Under the pieces are notes generated by a model. The model worked only from the letters and a program-made list of their open reading frames with translations, made no database searches and was not told the DNA's origin. Shown here in pieces: positions 7,249-14,954 of a stretch of 16,076 nt of DNA (positions are counted from its first letter, which is position 1; each line of letters opens with the position of its first letter). The DNA comes from an uncultured Lachnospiraceae bacterium (lineage in GTDB: Bacteria; Bacillota; Clostridia; Lachnospirales; Lachnospiraceae), in contig CAJUOE010000213.1 of NCBI GenBank assembly GCA_910587895.1, positions 1 through 16,076 on the forward strand. Direction: 5' to 3'. A program made the translations under genes and the position numbers.

Positions 7249-8490
7249 ATGACAGTAGAATTGATATGTGTCGGAACAGAGTTATTGCTTGGAAATATTG
7301 TGAATACCAACGCGGCCTTTATCTCTGAGAAATGCGCGATGCTGGGGTTATCCATGTATTATCAGAGCGTGGTAGGAGATAATGAGGGACGCCTGGAAGA
7401 ACTTTTAAAGACGGCCTGGAACCGTTCGGATGTGGTGATTTTATCCGGGGGCTTAGGGCCCACGCAGGATGACCTCACGAAAGAGACGGCGGCAAAGGTT
7501 ATGGGAAGGCCGCTTGTGGAGGATGCGCGTGCCAGAAGGGAAATTGAAGATTTCATGGCAAAGCGGGGACGTTTAGTCACAGAAAACAACTGGAAACAGG
7601 CAATGGTGCCAAAGGGCAGCCTTGTCTTATATAATCCCAATGGCACTGCGCCGGGAATTATTATGGAAGACGGGGAGAAATGCATGATTCTTCTTCCGGG
7701 ACCGCCCAACGAATTGGTACCGATGTTTGAGGAACAGGTATATCCATACCTGCATCGAATGCAGCCGGAAATTATCTGTTCGAAAATGGTAAAACTCTGC
7801 GGTATTGGAGAGAGTTCGGCGGAGACGAAGATACTGGATTTGATTGAGCGCCAGTCGAATCCGACGGTTGCGCCCTACGCCAAGACCGGAGAAGTACATT
7901 TGAGGATTACGGCAAAGGCGAAAAGCGAGCAGGAAGCATACCGCCTGATGGAACCGGTAGAGCAGGAACTTAGGGCGCGGTTTGGCGATTTGATCTATAC
8001 GGACGAGCCTGAGGTGACGCTTGAGATGGCAATTTATGAACTGTTGAAGGCAAACGGCCTTACGGTGACGACGGCAGAGTCCTGTACCGGAGGCCTGCTG
8101 GCAGGGCGGCTAATCAATGTTCCCGGGATTTCGCAGTATTTGAAAGAAGGATACGTTACGTATTCGAACGAGGCCAAGGAAAAGCTTTTGGGCGTGCCGG
8201 CAGAGACGCTTAAGAGGCATGGCGCGGTCAGTCCGCAGACGGCGGAGGCGATGGCAGAGGGCGGAGCAAAGGCGGCAGACGCCGATTTGTGCATTGCCGT
8301 TACGGGAATTGCCGGGCCCGATGGAGGGACAGAAGAGAAACCAGTAGGGCTTGTCTATATGAGCTGTTATTGCCGGGGAACATGTTACACAGAGAAGAAC
8401 CAGTATACCGGAAGCCGCAGTAAGATACGTGAGTATTCTGTGGCAAGCGCGCTGACGCTGCTGCGAAGGGCGATACTGGATCATTTTTAA
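7249..8490 (+). CDS. cinA: CinA: competence/damage-inducible protein, NMN deamidase type
   Basis: The protein has 413 residues, the full two-domain form. The N-terminal MoaB/MogA-like (COG1058) domain carries GTELLLGNIVNTN and SGGLGPTQDD (66-75); in studied homologues it acts as a pyrophosphatase on ADP-ribose-type substrates. The C-terminal PncC-type domain carries AESCTGG (276-282) and TGIAGPDGG (352-360); this family deamidates nicotinamide mononucleotide in NAD salvage. Both active regions look intact. The start ATG 7249 has GGAAAAGG about 12 bases upstream, a mediocre ribosome site. In Bacillus and Streptococcus cinA is commonly followed by recA; here rsmD follows instead. Confidence 0.95.
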   Translation: MTVELICVGTELLLGNIVNTNAAFISEKCAMLGLSMYYQSVVGDNEGRLEELLKTAWNRSDVVILSGGLGPTQDDLTKETAAKVMGRPLVEDARARREIEDFMAKRGRLVTENNWKQAMVPKGSLVLYNPNGTAPGIIMEDGEKCMILLPGPPNELVPMFEEQVYPYLHRMQPEIICSKMVKLCGIGESSAETKILDLIERQSNPTVAPYAKTGEVHLRITAKAKSEQEAYRLMEPVEQELRARFGDLIYTDEPEVTLEMAIYELLKANGLTVTTAESCTGGLLAGRLINVPGISQYLKEGYVTYSNEAKEKLLGVPAETLKRHGAVSPQTAEAMAEGGAKAADADLCIAVTGIAGPDGGTEEKPVGLVYMSCYCRGTCYTEKNQYTGSRSKIREYSVASALTLLRRAILDHF

Positions 8491-8501
8491 TGAGGTAAAT
8501 T

Positions 8502-9056
8502 ATGCGGATTATAGCGGGAAAGGCGAAAAGCCTGCCACTGAAAACCATTTCCGGAACGGATACCAGGCCGACGACGGACAGAATCAAGGAAACGCTCTTT
8601 AATATGTTGAACCCTTACCTGTATGACTGTCATTTTCTGGATTTGTTTGCAGGAAGCGGCCAGATTGGATTGGAGGCGGTAAGCCGCGGCGCTGCCAGGG
8701 CAGTATTTGTGGAAAACAACCGCAAGGCGGCCGCCTGTATTGAGGAGAATATCGCATTTACCAGGCTTACGGAAGAATGTTCGCTGCTTGTCAGTGACGC
8801 CGTGACAGCCATCCGCCGGATGGAGGGCAGGGAATGTTTTGATCTGGTGTTTATGGATCCTCCATACGACAGGAACCTGGAGGCGGATGCGCTGCAGGCT
8901 CTGGCCAGAACCAATATCATCCATGAAGATTCGCTGATTGTGGTGGAATCCTCTCTGGAGACGGATTTGTCGTATGCAGAAGATCTGGGCTATGAGATAA
9001 CGAAAGAAAAAGCATATAGAACCAATCAACATATTTTTTTACGGTTTAAAGGATAA
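8502..9056 (+). CDS. rsmD: 16S rRNA (guanine(966)-N(2))-methyltransferase RsmD
   Basis: RsmD methylates N2 of G966 in 16S rRNA on the assembling small subunit, using S-adenosylmethionine. The protein has 184 residues, the usual size. The N-terminus MRIIAGKAKSLPL and the TRPTTDRIKETLFNML segment are diagnostic. SAM-binding motif I is DLFAGSGQIG (47-56), and the N-methyltransferase catalytic motif DPPY is at 119-122. A GAGG site lies just upstream of ATG 8502. In B. subtilis the equivalent ylbH precedes coaD and ylbJ, and all three are together here. The downstream spacing to coaD is 20 bases. Confidence 0.95.
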   Translation: MRIIAGKAKSLPLKTISGTDTRPTTDRIKETLFNMLNPYLYDCHFLDLFAGSGQIGLEAVSRGAARAVFVENNRKAAACIEENIAFTRLTEECSLLVSDAVTAIRRMEGRECFDLVFMDPPYDRNLEADALQALARTNIIHEDSLIVVESSLETDLSYAEDLGYEITKEKAYRTNQHIFLRFKG

Positions 9057-9076
9057 GCCGGGGATGAGGGAAACAT

Positions 9077-9556
9077 ATGAGAAGAGCAATATATCCGGGA
9101 AGTTTTGACCCGGTAACCTTTGGGCATATTGATATGATTGAGCGTTCTGCCCGCATGGTAGACGAGCTGGTGGTCGCAGTTTTGAACAATAGTGCAAAAA
9201 ATCCATTGTTTTCTGTGGAAGAACGTGTTAGTATGTTAGAGGGAATAACCAGTCACGTACCGAATGTGAAGATTCGATACTTTGACGGACTTCTGATTGA
9301 TTATGCGAAAGAAATTGAGGCTACAATAATTATACGGGGACTTCGCGCTGTGACGGACTTTGAATATGAGCTGCAGATTGCTCAGACTAATCGGATTGTC
9401 AACTCGGAAATAGATACCATATTTCTGACAACCAGTCTGGAATACGCCTATTTGAGTTCCACGATCGTCAAGGAGGTTGCTTCTTACGGAGGAGATATTT
9501 CCCATTTTGTGCCGAAACAGTTGATACCACAAATTTACGAAAAATATAAAGGTTAA
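9077..9556 (+). CDS. coaD: Phosphopantetheine adenylyltransferase
   Basis: CoaD transfers AMP from ATP to 4'-phosphopantetheine to form dephospho-CoA, the penultimate step of coenzyme A synthesis, in the cytosol. The protein has 159 residues, standard length. The nucleotidyltransferase motif is GSFDPVTFGHID (8-19), with the ATP-binding TxGH at 14-17. K41 and R90 (in RGLRAVTDFEYE) occupy the usual substrate-binding positions. The C-terminal motif LSSTIVKEVA (126-135) matches the (I/S)SSTxxR/K signature with lysine in place of the usual arginine. GAGGG lies ahead of ATG 9077. The stop codon abuts the ribosome site of the next gene, so the two are probably cotranslated. Confidence 0.96.
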   Translation: MRRAIYPGSFDPVTFGHIDMIERSARMVDELVVAVLNNSAKNPLFSVEERVSMLEGITSHVPNVKIRYFDGLLIDYAKEIEATIIIRGLRAVTDFEYELQIAQTNRIVNSEIDTIFLTTSLEYAYLSSTIVKEVASYGGDISHFVPKQLIPQIYEKYKG

Positions 9557-9568
9557 GGAGCATGAGAT

Positions 9569-10198
9569 ATGAGCAGTAAAATCGAACAGGCGATTGAAGA
9601 GATTGAAGACTTCATTGAGAACTGTAAGTTCCAACCGTTTTCAAATTCGAAAATTATCGTGGACAAAGATGAGATGGACAACCTGTTAGCAGAGTTACGC
9701 CATCGTACGCCGGATGAAATTAAGCGTTACCAGAAGATGATCAGCAATAAAGAGGCGATTCTTGCAGATGCAAAAGCAAAAGCCCAGTCTATTATAGAGA
9801 AGGCACAGGTACATACCACGGAATTGATCAGCGAGCATCAGATTATGCAACAGGCATATGCCAAGGCCAATGAAGTGGTGCTGAGTGCGACGAACCAGGC
9901 GCAGGAGATTCTTGATAATGCGACGAATGACGCCAATGACATCCGCATGGGCGCCATCCAGTATACGGATGACATGTTGAACAGCCTGGAAGAGATTATT
10001 GTCACGGCAATGGAGACGACAACTGCCAGAACGGAAAGCCTGTTAGGCTCCCTTCAGGTTTGCTATGACAAGGTAAGCACAAACCGCAGGGAACTTGCGC
10101 CGGCAGAGATGGAGGCGGCACAGAGCCAGGAAACGCAGACCACGCAGCCTGCGGGCAGGGACACGCGTCAGGAGATCCAGCTGACAGATATCAATTAA
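9569..10198 (+). CDS. Coiled-coil protein, DivIVA/SepIVA-like or F0F1-subunit-b-like, function unknown
   Basis: The protein has 209 residues and no transmembrane segment. After a short N-terminal segment with FQPFSNSKIIVDKDEMDNLL, residues ~45-165 are almost entirely heptad-like helix rich in Ala, Glu, Gln and Lys (DAKAKAQSIIEKA, NQAQEILDNATNDAND). This resembles DivIVA, SepIVA and F-type ATPase subunit b, and such proteins are often called 'ATPase' by automated annotation without any ATP-binding motif. No P-loop is visible. The tail (~165-209) is polar and probably disordered. AAGGAG at 9555-9560 gives ideal spacing to ATG 9569. It is the last gene of the operon. A role as a cytoskeletal or envelope scaffold is inferred from shape only. 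Confidence 0.8.
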   Translation: MSSKIEQAIEEIEDFIENCKFQPFSNSKIIVDKDEMDNLLAELRHRTPDEIKRYQKMISNKEAILADAKAKAQSIIEKAQVHTTELISEHQIMQQAYAKANEVVLSATNQAQEILDNATNDANDIRMGAIQYTDDMLNSLEEIIVTAMETTTARTESLLGSLQVCYDKVSTNRRELAPAEMEAAQSQETQTTQPAGRDTRQEIQLTDIN

Positions 10199-11112
10199 CT
10201 GTACACGAGGAGCAATGCCAGTGCGAATGAGACAGCTGTACCCAGCAGTTTCATTTTCAGGTAGGGCAGCATGGAAAATCTACAGTCTTTCACCATGGAG
10301 GCAGTCTGGGCGAAACCGGAGAGCCCGCCGAAGGCAGTAAATGATATCATCAGTGGATAGGCAAGTGCAAAGTCCAGGTTTTGGTTTGCCGTATAGGAGA
10401 TGCCGTTGGTAATTTCTGTAAATCCAATCAACAGGCATTTCAATATGGGATTGGATACCGGGAGCGTGGTTGTCATCTGTGCCAGTATGGCAAACAGGAT
10501 GATATATCCGCCCAGCTTTGCCAGGGTTTCAAAACCATTCATAATACCGGCGTCTATGAGCGAAAGGTTCATGGATGCCGCTTTTTTTTCAGGGTTTGAG
10601 ATGGGGCTGTCGAAATGTTGTTTGCGGTTCTGGATCATGTAGAGCACAAGCGGGGGAACGTACAATATCAGGTAGGTGGTAAGCCGCAATTCGGGCTTTC
10701 CCAGGCTTTCAATTAAAACAAAGCTCCCGACGAACATGGGGCTGATATTATTGCAGGCACAGAACAACCTCTGTCCCTCCTCGCGGCTCATCTTTCCGGA
10801 CAATACCAGGTCTGCGGTAATCTTGCTTCCCATGGGAAAGCCGAACAAAAGACCCGCTGTAAGCGGAAAAATCCCGGCGCTGCTGACAGGGAATACTTTT
10901 TTCAGGAAACGATGCAGCGTGCGCGCACAGTTGTCCAGAATTCCGGAGTGGATCAGAATATAGGACAGGATAGAGAACGGCAAAAGCGTAGGCAGCATGG
11001 TCTCATACCATAAATTTAAGCCAATCGAGGCGGCACTCACCGAATTTTCGGGAAATGCAAGAATATAAAATAAAAATCCAACTAGAATAATAATGTACAT
11101 GATTTTTTTCAT
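10195..11112 (-). CDS. ylbJ: YlbJ-like polytopic membrane protein (nucleoside-recognition/Gate domain)
   Basis: The protein has 305 residues with about eight hydrophobic segments. The N-terminal helix is IIILVGFLFYILAF. Conserved family stretches are LWYETMLPTLLPFSILSY, LLFGFPMGSKITADLV and REEGQRLFCACNNISPMFVG, which fit the Gate/nucleoside-recognition superfamily and YlbJ. B. subtilis YlbJ (about 400 residues) is a sporulation membrane protein next to coaD; this copy is shorter. The coaD neighbourhood supports the call, although the gene is inverted relative to coaD. A related spore-maturation or transport protein is the alternative. No clear Shine-Dalgarno sequence precedes ATG 11112, and an in-frame TAA lies just upstream. 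Its stop overlaps the coiled-coil gene's stop in a shared TTAA. Confidence 0.75.
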   Translation of the reverse strand: MKKIMYIIILVGFLFYILAFPENSVSAASIGLNLWYETMLPTLLPFSILSYILIHSGILDNCARTLHRFLKKVFPVSSAGIFPLTAGLLFGFPMGSKITADLVLSGKMSREEGQRLFCACNNISPMFVGSFVLIESLGKPELRLTTYLILYVPPLVLYMIQNRKQHFDSPISNPEKKAASMNLSLIDAGIMNGFETLAKLGGYIILFAILAQMTTTLPVSNPILKCLLIGFTEITNGISYTANQNLDFALAYPLMISFTAFGGLSGFAQTASMVKDCRFSMLPYLKMKLLGTAVSFALALLLVYS

Positions 11113-11165
11113 AGTTTATTCTATGAACCAAATATATAAATATACCAATGGAGGAGAATGCAATC
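11113..11165. promoter_or_regulatory. AT-rich divergent intergenic region between ylbJ and pepD
   Basis: These 53 bases separate the two divergent starts and must hold promoter elements for both unless transcription begins inside the genes. TATAAA at 11135-11140 and nearby TATA repeats could serve as -10 boxes on either strand, but no convincing -35 box is present at 16-18 bases on either side. The pepD ribosome site GGAGGAG occupies the right end. Confidence 0.35.
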
Positions 11166-12617
11166 ATGAGAGTATGTGAACAATTAGAACCGAAGAAGGT
11201 ATTTGCGTATTTTGAGGATATCAGCCAGATTCCCCATGGTTCCGGAAATACGAAAGCCATCAGTGACTATTGTGTGGAGTTTGCCAAAACGCATGGTCTT
11301 ACGTATATTCAGGACGAGGATCATAATGTGATTATCGTAAAGGACGCCTCTGCGGGCTATGAAAATTCAGAACCCGTGATTATCCAGGGACACCTGGATA
11401 TGGTGTGCGAGAAGGAAGACGGCGTAGCCATTGATTTTGAGAAGGACGGTCTGAAATTGTATATAGACGGCGATTTCCTGAAAGCAGAAGGGACGACGCT
11501 TGGAGGCGATGACGGGATTGCCGTGGCGTATGCGCTTGCCATCTTAGATGACGACACGCTGGAACATCCGCCCCTTGAGGTGGTCTTTACCGTGGATGAG
11601 GAAATCGGTATGCTGGGTGCAGAGTCCATGGATCTTTCCGGGTTGAAGGGAAGAAAGCTTCTGAATATTGATTCGGAGGAAGAGGGAATTTTCCTTGCAA
11701 GCTGTGCAGGCGGATTGCAGGCGGTTTGTGAAATTCCGGTCTCCAGGATTGATGCGGAAGGTATCAGTTATGAGATTAAGGTGACAGGGCTTCAGGGCGG
11801 GCATTCCGGCGTGGAGATTGATAAAGAACGTGGAAACGCGGTGTCGCTGTTAGGAAGGGTGCTGGATGTTCTTGGCAGGGAGCATTCCTTTGCGATTGCA
11901 CAGATGGAGGGCGGATTGAAAGACAATGCCATTCCAAGGGAGGCGTCGGCAGTTATCCTCGCGGAAACCGAGGCTGTGGGAGAAGAAATATGTGCCGGTT
12001 TGAAGAAACTGGATCAGGAATTAAAGAAAGAATTTCAGACTGCGGATGCGGGAATTGCCGTTACCTGCCGGAAACTGGAAAATGGGAAAAAGTCTGTCCT
12101 GCATGGTTCTGCGGCCTCTAAGGTTTTATTTTTCCTGCGCATGATGCCAAACGGCATCCAGCATATGAGCATGGATATTAAGGGACTGGTGGAGACGTCG
12201 TTAAATGCCGGGATTATGAAACTTACGGAAGATATGTTTTCCGTGTGTTTCGCAGTGCGAAGCAGCGTTTCCAGCAGGAAAATGGAGGTTGCGAACCGCC
12301 TTACGTTCCTCACGGAATTTTTGGGCGGGGAGATTTCGATTAACGGTGATTATCCGGCCTGGGAGTATAAGGCGGATTCCGCCATGCGCGAACTGATGGC
12401 AAAGACGTATCAGGAATTGTTTGGCGAGGAGGCTAAGATTGAGGCCATCCATGCGGGTCTGGAATGCGGATTGTTTTCCGGTAAAATTTCCGGCCTGGAC
12501 TGCATTTCTTTTGGCCCCAATATGTACGATATCCATACGCCGAAGGAGCGGCTTAGTATTTCATCCGCGCAGAGAACCTGGAAACTGATCGTGGAATTTT
12601 TAAAACGTCTCAAATAA
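11166..12617 (+). CDS. pepD: Aminoacyl-histidine dipeptidase (M20 family, PepD)
   Basis: This is a cytosolic metallo-dipeptidase that cleaves Xaa-His and a range of other dipeptides. The protein has 483 residues from ATG 11166, with GGAGGAG well placed upstream; the frame also opens at ATG 11148, which overlaps that ribosome site. The di-metal residues match PepD: H76-x-D78 (GHLDMV), D115 (GGDDG), E145/E146 (VDEEIG), D169 and the terminal H457 (YDIHTPKERL). The lid-domain insertion includes GGHSGVEIDKERGNA. The length and the HTP...LSISS end distinguish it from PepT and PepV. The catalytic set is complete. It probably starts a second transcription unit. Confidence 0.95.
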   Translation: MRVCEQLEPKKVFAYFEDISQIPHGSGNTKAISDYCVEFAKTHGLTYIQDEDHNVIIVKDASAGYENSEPVIIQGHLDMVCEKEDGVAIDFEKDGLKLYIDGDFLKAEGTTLGGDDGIAVAYALAILDDDTLEHPPLEVVFTVDEEIGMLGAESMDLSGLKGRKLLNIDSEEEGIFLASCAGGLQAVCEIPVSRIDAEGISYEIKVTGLQGGHSGVEIDKERGNAVSLLGRVLDVLGREHSFAIAQMEGGLKDNAIPREASAVILAETEAVGEEICAGLKKLDQELKKEFQTADAGIAVTCRKLENGKKSVLHGSAASKVLFFLRMMPNGIQHMSMDIKGLVETSLNAGIMKLTEDMFSVCFAVRSSVSSRKMEVANRLTFLTEFLGGEISINGDYPAWEYKADSAMRELMAKTYQELFGEEAKIEAIHAGLECGLFSGKISGLDCISFGPNMYDIHTPKERLSISSAQRTWKLIVEFLKRLK

Positions 12618-12639
12618 AACTGTGATTGGCAAGGGAGTT

Positions 12640-13509
12640 ATGAAGTATTTAAAAAGGGTTGTAATCCATGTGTTGATTCTTACTGCCCTGCTGTGTTTTG
12701 TGACTGCAATGATTGCGCAGATACAGCAGGCTGCAAAGATTACCAGCCTTTTGGCGGAAGATACGACAGAGCTTTTGCGGCGGCAGCAGGTTCCGGCGGA
12801 AGTTTACGAGAAGTCAGTGGCGTACGCTGAAAAGTCTGAATTTTCGGTGTATGATTATCTGGCTGCCGCAATTCTTACGGAAAGTAAGGAGCAGGCAGAG
12901 TTAGAGCAATTCCTGAAACTTTTGTACCGCTATGCGCCGCAGAAAATACAGGAAATTGTCAAACTGGAACAGTCCATCTGGGCGGATTTGACGTATTTTC
13001 CGATTCCGCTTTCGCGTACGGATCACAGTATGGAGACCTCATTTGATAATTCCTGGATGTTTGAGCGCACGTTCGGCGGGGAGCGCAGCCACGAGGGCAC
13101 AGATATCATGGCGTCGGTAAATGAGAGGGGGCGTTACCCCATCATCAGCATGACGGATGGCGTTGTGGAGAAAATCGGCTGGCTGAAGTTAGGCGGATAC
13201 CGCATCGGTATCCGTTCCCCGAGCGGAGGATATTATTATTATGCCCACCTCTATGATTATGCGAAAGAGTTTCAGGAGGGCGATGAGGTAAAAGCCGGGC
13301 AACTGCTGGGATTTATGGGAGACAGCGGTTATGGGGAGGAAGGAACCATCGGGCAGTTTGCCGTCCATCTGCATGTGGGTGTCTATGTCGGCGGCGAGGA
13401 TGGCGGCGAGATGAGCCTCAATCCCTATTGGTTCTTAAAGTGGCTGGAGCCGCAGAGAATTTACTATTCATCGAATGAAAAGGTTACCGTAAACAGGAGG
13501 CAAAGATGA
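12640..13509 (+). CDS. Membrane-anchored M23 (LytM-type) peptidase
   Basis: The protein has about 289 residues. ATG 12640 follows AAGGGAG closely; GTG 12622 in the same frame would add MIGKGV. An N-terminal hydrophobic segment (residues 7-25, VVIHVLILTALLCFVTAMI) is an uncleaved anchor or signal. A helical region of ~100 residues precedes the catalytic domain, which starts near 140. The zinc ligands are H151-x3-D155 (HEGTD) and H243-x-H245 (HLHVG), with YAHL at 201-204 as the additional catalytic His region. All are intact, so it is likely an active peptidoglycan endopeptidase acting outside the membrane. Its stop overlaps the start of the pseudouridine synthase gene (ATGA). In sporulating Clostridia some M23 proteins act in sporulation (SpoIIQ-like), but that is not shown here. 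Confidence 0.9.
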   Translation: MKYLKRVVIHVLILTALLCFVTAMIAQIQQAAKITSLLAEDTTELLRRQQVPAEVYEKSVAYAEKSEFSVYDYLAAAILTESKEQAELEQFLKLLYRYAPQKIQEIVKLEQSIWADLTYFPIPLSRTDHSMETSFDNSWMFERTFGGERSHEGTDIMASVNERGRYPIISMTDGVVEKIGWLKLGGYRIGIRSPSGGYYYYAHLYDYAKEFQEGDEVKAGQLLGFMGDSGYGEEGTIGQFAVHLHVGVYVGGEDGGEMSLNPYWFLKWLEPQRIYYSSNEKVTVNRRQR

Positions 13510-14219
13510 GGCTGGATAAATACCTTGCCGATATGGGCATTGGGACGCGCAGCGAGGTAAAACAGTATATTCGAAAGAAACAGGTCACGGTCAACGGTGC
13601 ATTTCCCACGGGCGCGCAGCAAAAGGTGGAGCCCGGTCAGGATCAGGTTCTTTTTCGGGGAGAGCCGGTTTCCTATGCCAGGTATGAGTATTTCATGCTA
13701 AATAAACCGGGCGGATGCGTCAGCGCTGTGACGGACAGGGATTGCCCGACGGTACTTGACCTGATTGAGGAGAAGAGCCGCAGGGATCTGTTTCCGGCAG
13801 GCAGGCTGGATAAGGATACGGAGGGGCTTTTGCTTATCACGAACGATGGTATGTTGTCCCACAACCTGCTTGCGCCGGGCAAACATATTCCCAAGACTTA
13901 TTACGCGAGAATTTCCGGGGAAGTGACGAAGGAGGATGTGGCCAATTTTGCCGCGGGAATGGATATCGGGGAGAAGAAAGATACACTTCCGGCCAGGCTT
14001 ACGATATTGTCCTGTGAGGATGGAATGTCCGAAATCGAGCTTACGATTACGGAGGGCAAATTTCATCAGGTCAAGCGCATGTTTGAGGCTGTGGGCAAAG
14101 AGGTTGTCTACCTGAAACGCATTTCCATGGGTGGGCTGAAATTGGACGATTCCTTGAAACCGGGGGAATACAGGGCACTTACGGAAGAAGAAATAGCAAT
14201 AATCAAGAGCAGATTATGA
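13506..14219 (+). CDS. RsuA-family 16S rRNA pseudouridine synthase
   Basis: The enzyme converts a specific uridine of ribosomal RNA to pseudouridine; family members of this size usually act on 16S rRNA position 516. The protein has 237 residues. The N-terminal S4 RNA-binding domain (MRLDKYLADMGIGTRSEVKQ) covers ~1-55. The catalytic domain has the family motif GRLDKDTEGLLLITND with catalytic D102, preceded by YFMLNKPGGCVSA. The C-terminal EGKFHQVKRMFEAVG segment is also conserved. It could instead be an RluB-like or YtzG-type paralogue with another target site. ATG 13506 overlaps the upstream stop. Confidence 0.93.
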   Translation: MRLDKYLADMGIGTRSEVKQYIRKKQVTVNGAFPTGAQQKVEPGQDQVLFRGEPVSYARYEYFMLNKPGGCVSAVTDRDCPTVLDLIEEKSRRDLFPAGRLDKDTEGLLLITNDGMLSHNLLAPGKHIPKTYYARISGEVTKEDVANFAAGMDIGEKKDTLPARLTILSCEDGMSEIELTITEGKFHQVKRMFEAVGKEVVYLKRISMGGLKLDDSLKPGEYRALTEEEIAIIKSRL

Positions 14220-14280
14220 GTGGAAACAAAGAAAAAGAGGGGCGGATGATTGTGGGAATACATAAGGAGAACTTAAGAGA

Positions 14281-14946
14281 ATGTTAGAAAATATACAGTC
14301 AGTTATTTTTGATTTGGACGGCACGCTTGTGGATTCCATGTGGCTCTGGCACGATATTGATGTGGAATTTTTAGAAAAGCGCGGGCTTACCCTGCCTGAG
14401 ACATACCAGCATGATATCGAGGGCATGAGTTTTACGGAAACGGCAATCTATACGAAAGACCTGTTCCGGCTGAAAGAGACGGTGGACGAACTGAAAGCGA
14501 TCTGGAACGGGATGGCGCTGCAGAAATACAGCTACGAGGTGGATTTCAAGCCGGGGGCAAAGGATTTCCTTTGCTACTGCAAACAGCAGGGAATCACCCT
14601 CGGCATTGCCACCAGCAATTCCAAAGAGCTGGTGGAGGCGGTAACGCGGGGATTGAATTTTCAGGACGATATTCAGGAGATTGTGACCGCCTGCGAGGTA
14701 GCGCATGGGAAACCTGCGCCGGACGTCTATCTTGAGGCTGCCAGAAGGCTTTCCACGGAGCCGGAGCGCTGCCTGGTGTTTGAGGATGTTCCGATGGGAA
14801 TTAAGGCGGCCAGGAATGCCGGCATGAAAGTATGCGCCGTGGAGGATGCGTTTTCCGCGCATCAGAAAGAAGAGAAACGCAGGATTGCCGATTACTATAT
14901 TTCAAGTTATGTGCAGGTGCTGGACAATACATATGAAATTTTATAG
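14281..14946 (+). CDS. HAD-superfamily hydrolase, beta-phosphoglucomutase-like (subfamily IA)
   Basis: The protein has 221 residues. Motif I is FDLDGTLVDS with nucleophile D11 and acid/base D13. Motif II lies at T111-S112 (GIATSNS), motif III at K144 (GKPAPD) and motif IV at E168-D169 (VFEDVPMGI). A helical cap follows motif I. The layout fits phosphatases and phosphoglucomutases of the PGMB group. The substrate cannot be told from sequence; small sugar phosphates or nucleotides are usual. AAGGAG at 14263-14268 lies a little far (12 bases) from ATG 14281. A 13-codon reading frame overlaps the start (see findings). The gene sits between rsuA and ygiQ and is probably in the same transcript. Confidence 0.9.
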   Translation: MLENIQSVIFDLDGTLVDSMWLWHDIDVEFLEKRGLTLPETYQHDIEGMSFTETAIYTKDLFRLKETVDELKAIWNGMALQKYSYEVDFKPGAKDFLCYCKQQGITLGIATSNSKELVEAVTRGLNFQDDIQEIVTACEVAHGKPAPDVYLEAARRLSTEPERCLVFEDVPMGIKAARNAGMKVCAVEDAFSAHQKEEKRRIADYYISSYVQVLDNTYEIL

Positions 14947-14954
14947 GAGAGGTC

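Noticed and set aside
6714..7355. 213-codon minus-strand open frame across pgsA and the cinA start
   Set aside because: It lies opposite two clear genes with complete family motifs. Its protein has no recognisable domain and is rich in Asn, His and Gln as expected of an antisense shadow.
9569..10198. ATPase or ATP synthase subunit
   Set aside because: No P-loop or membrane helix is present. Similarity to subunit b is only that of a long coiled coil.
14371..14862. 163-codon minus-strand frame opposite the HAD gene
   Set aside because: It is a shadow of a gene with all four HAD motifs.
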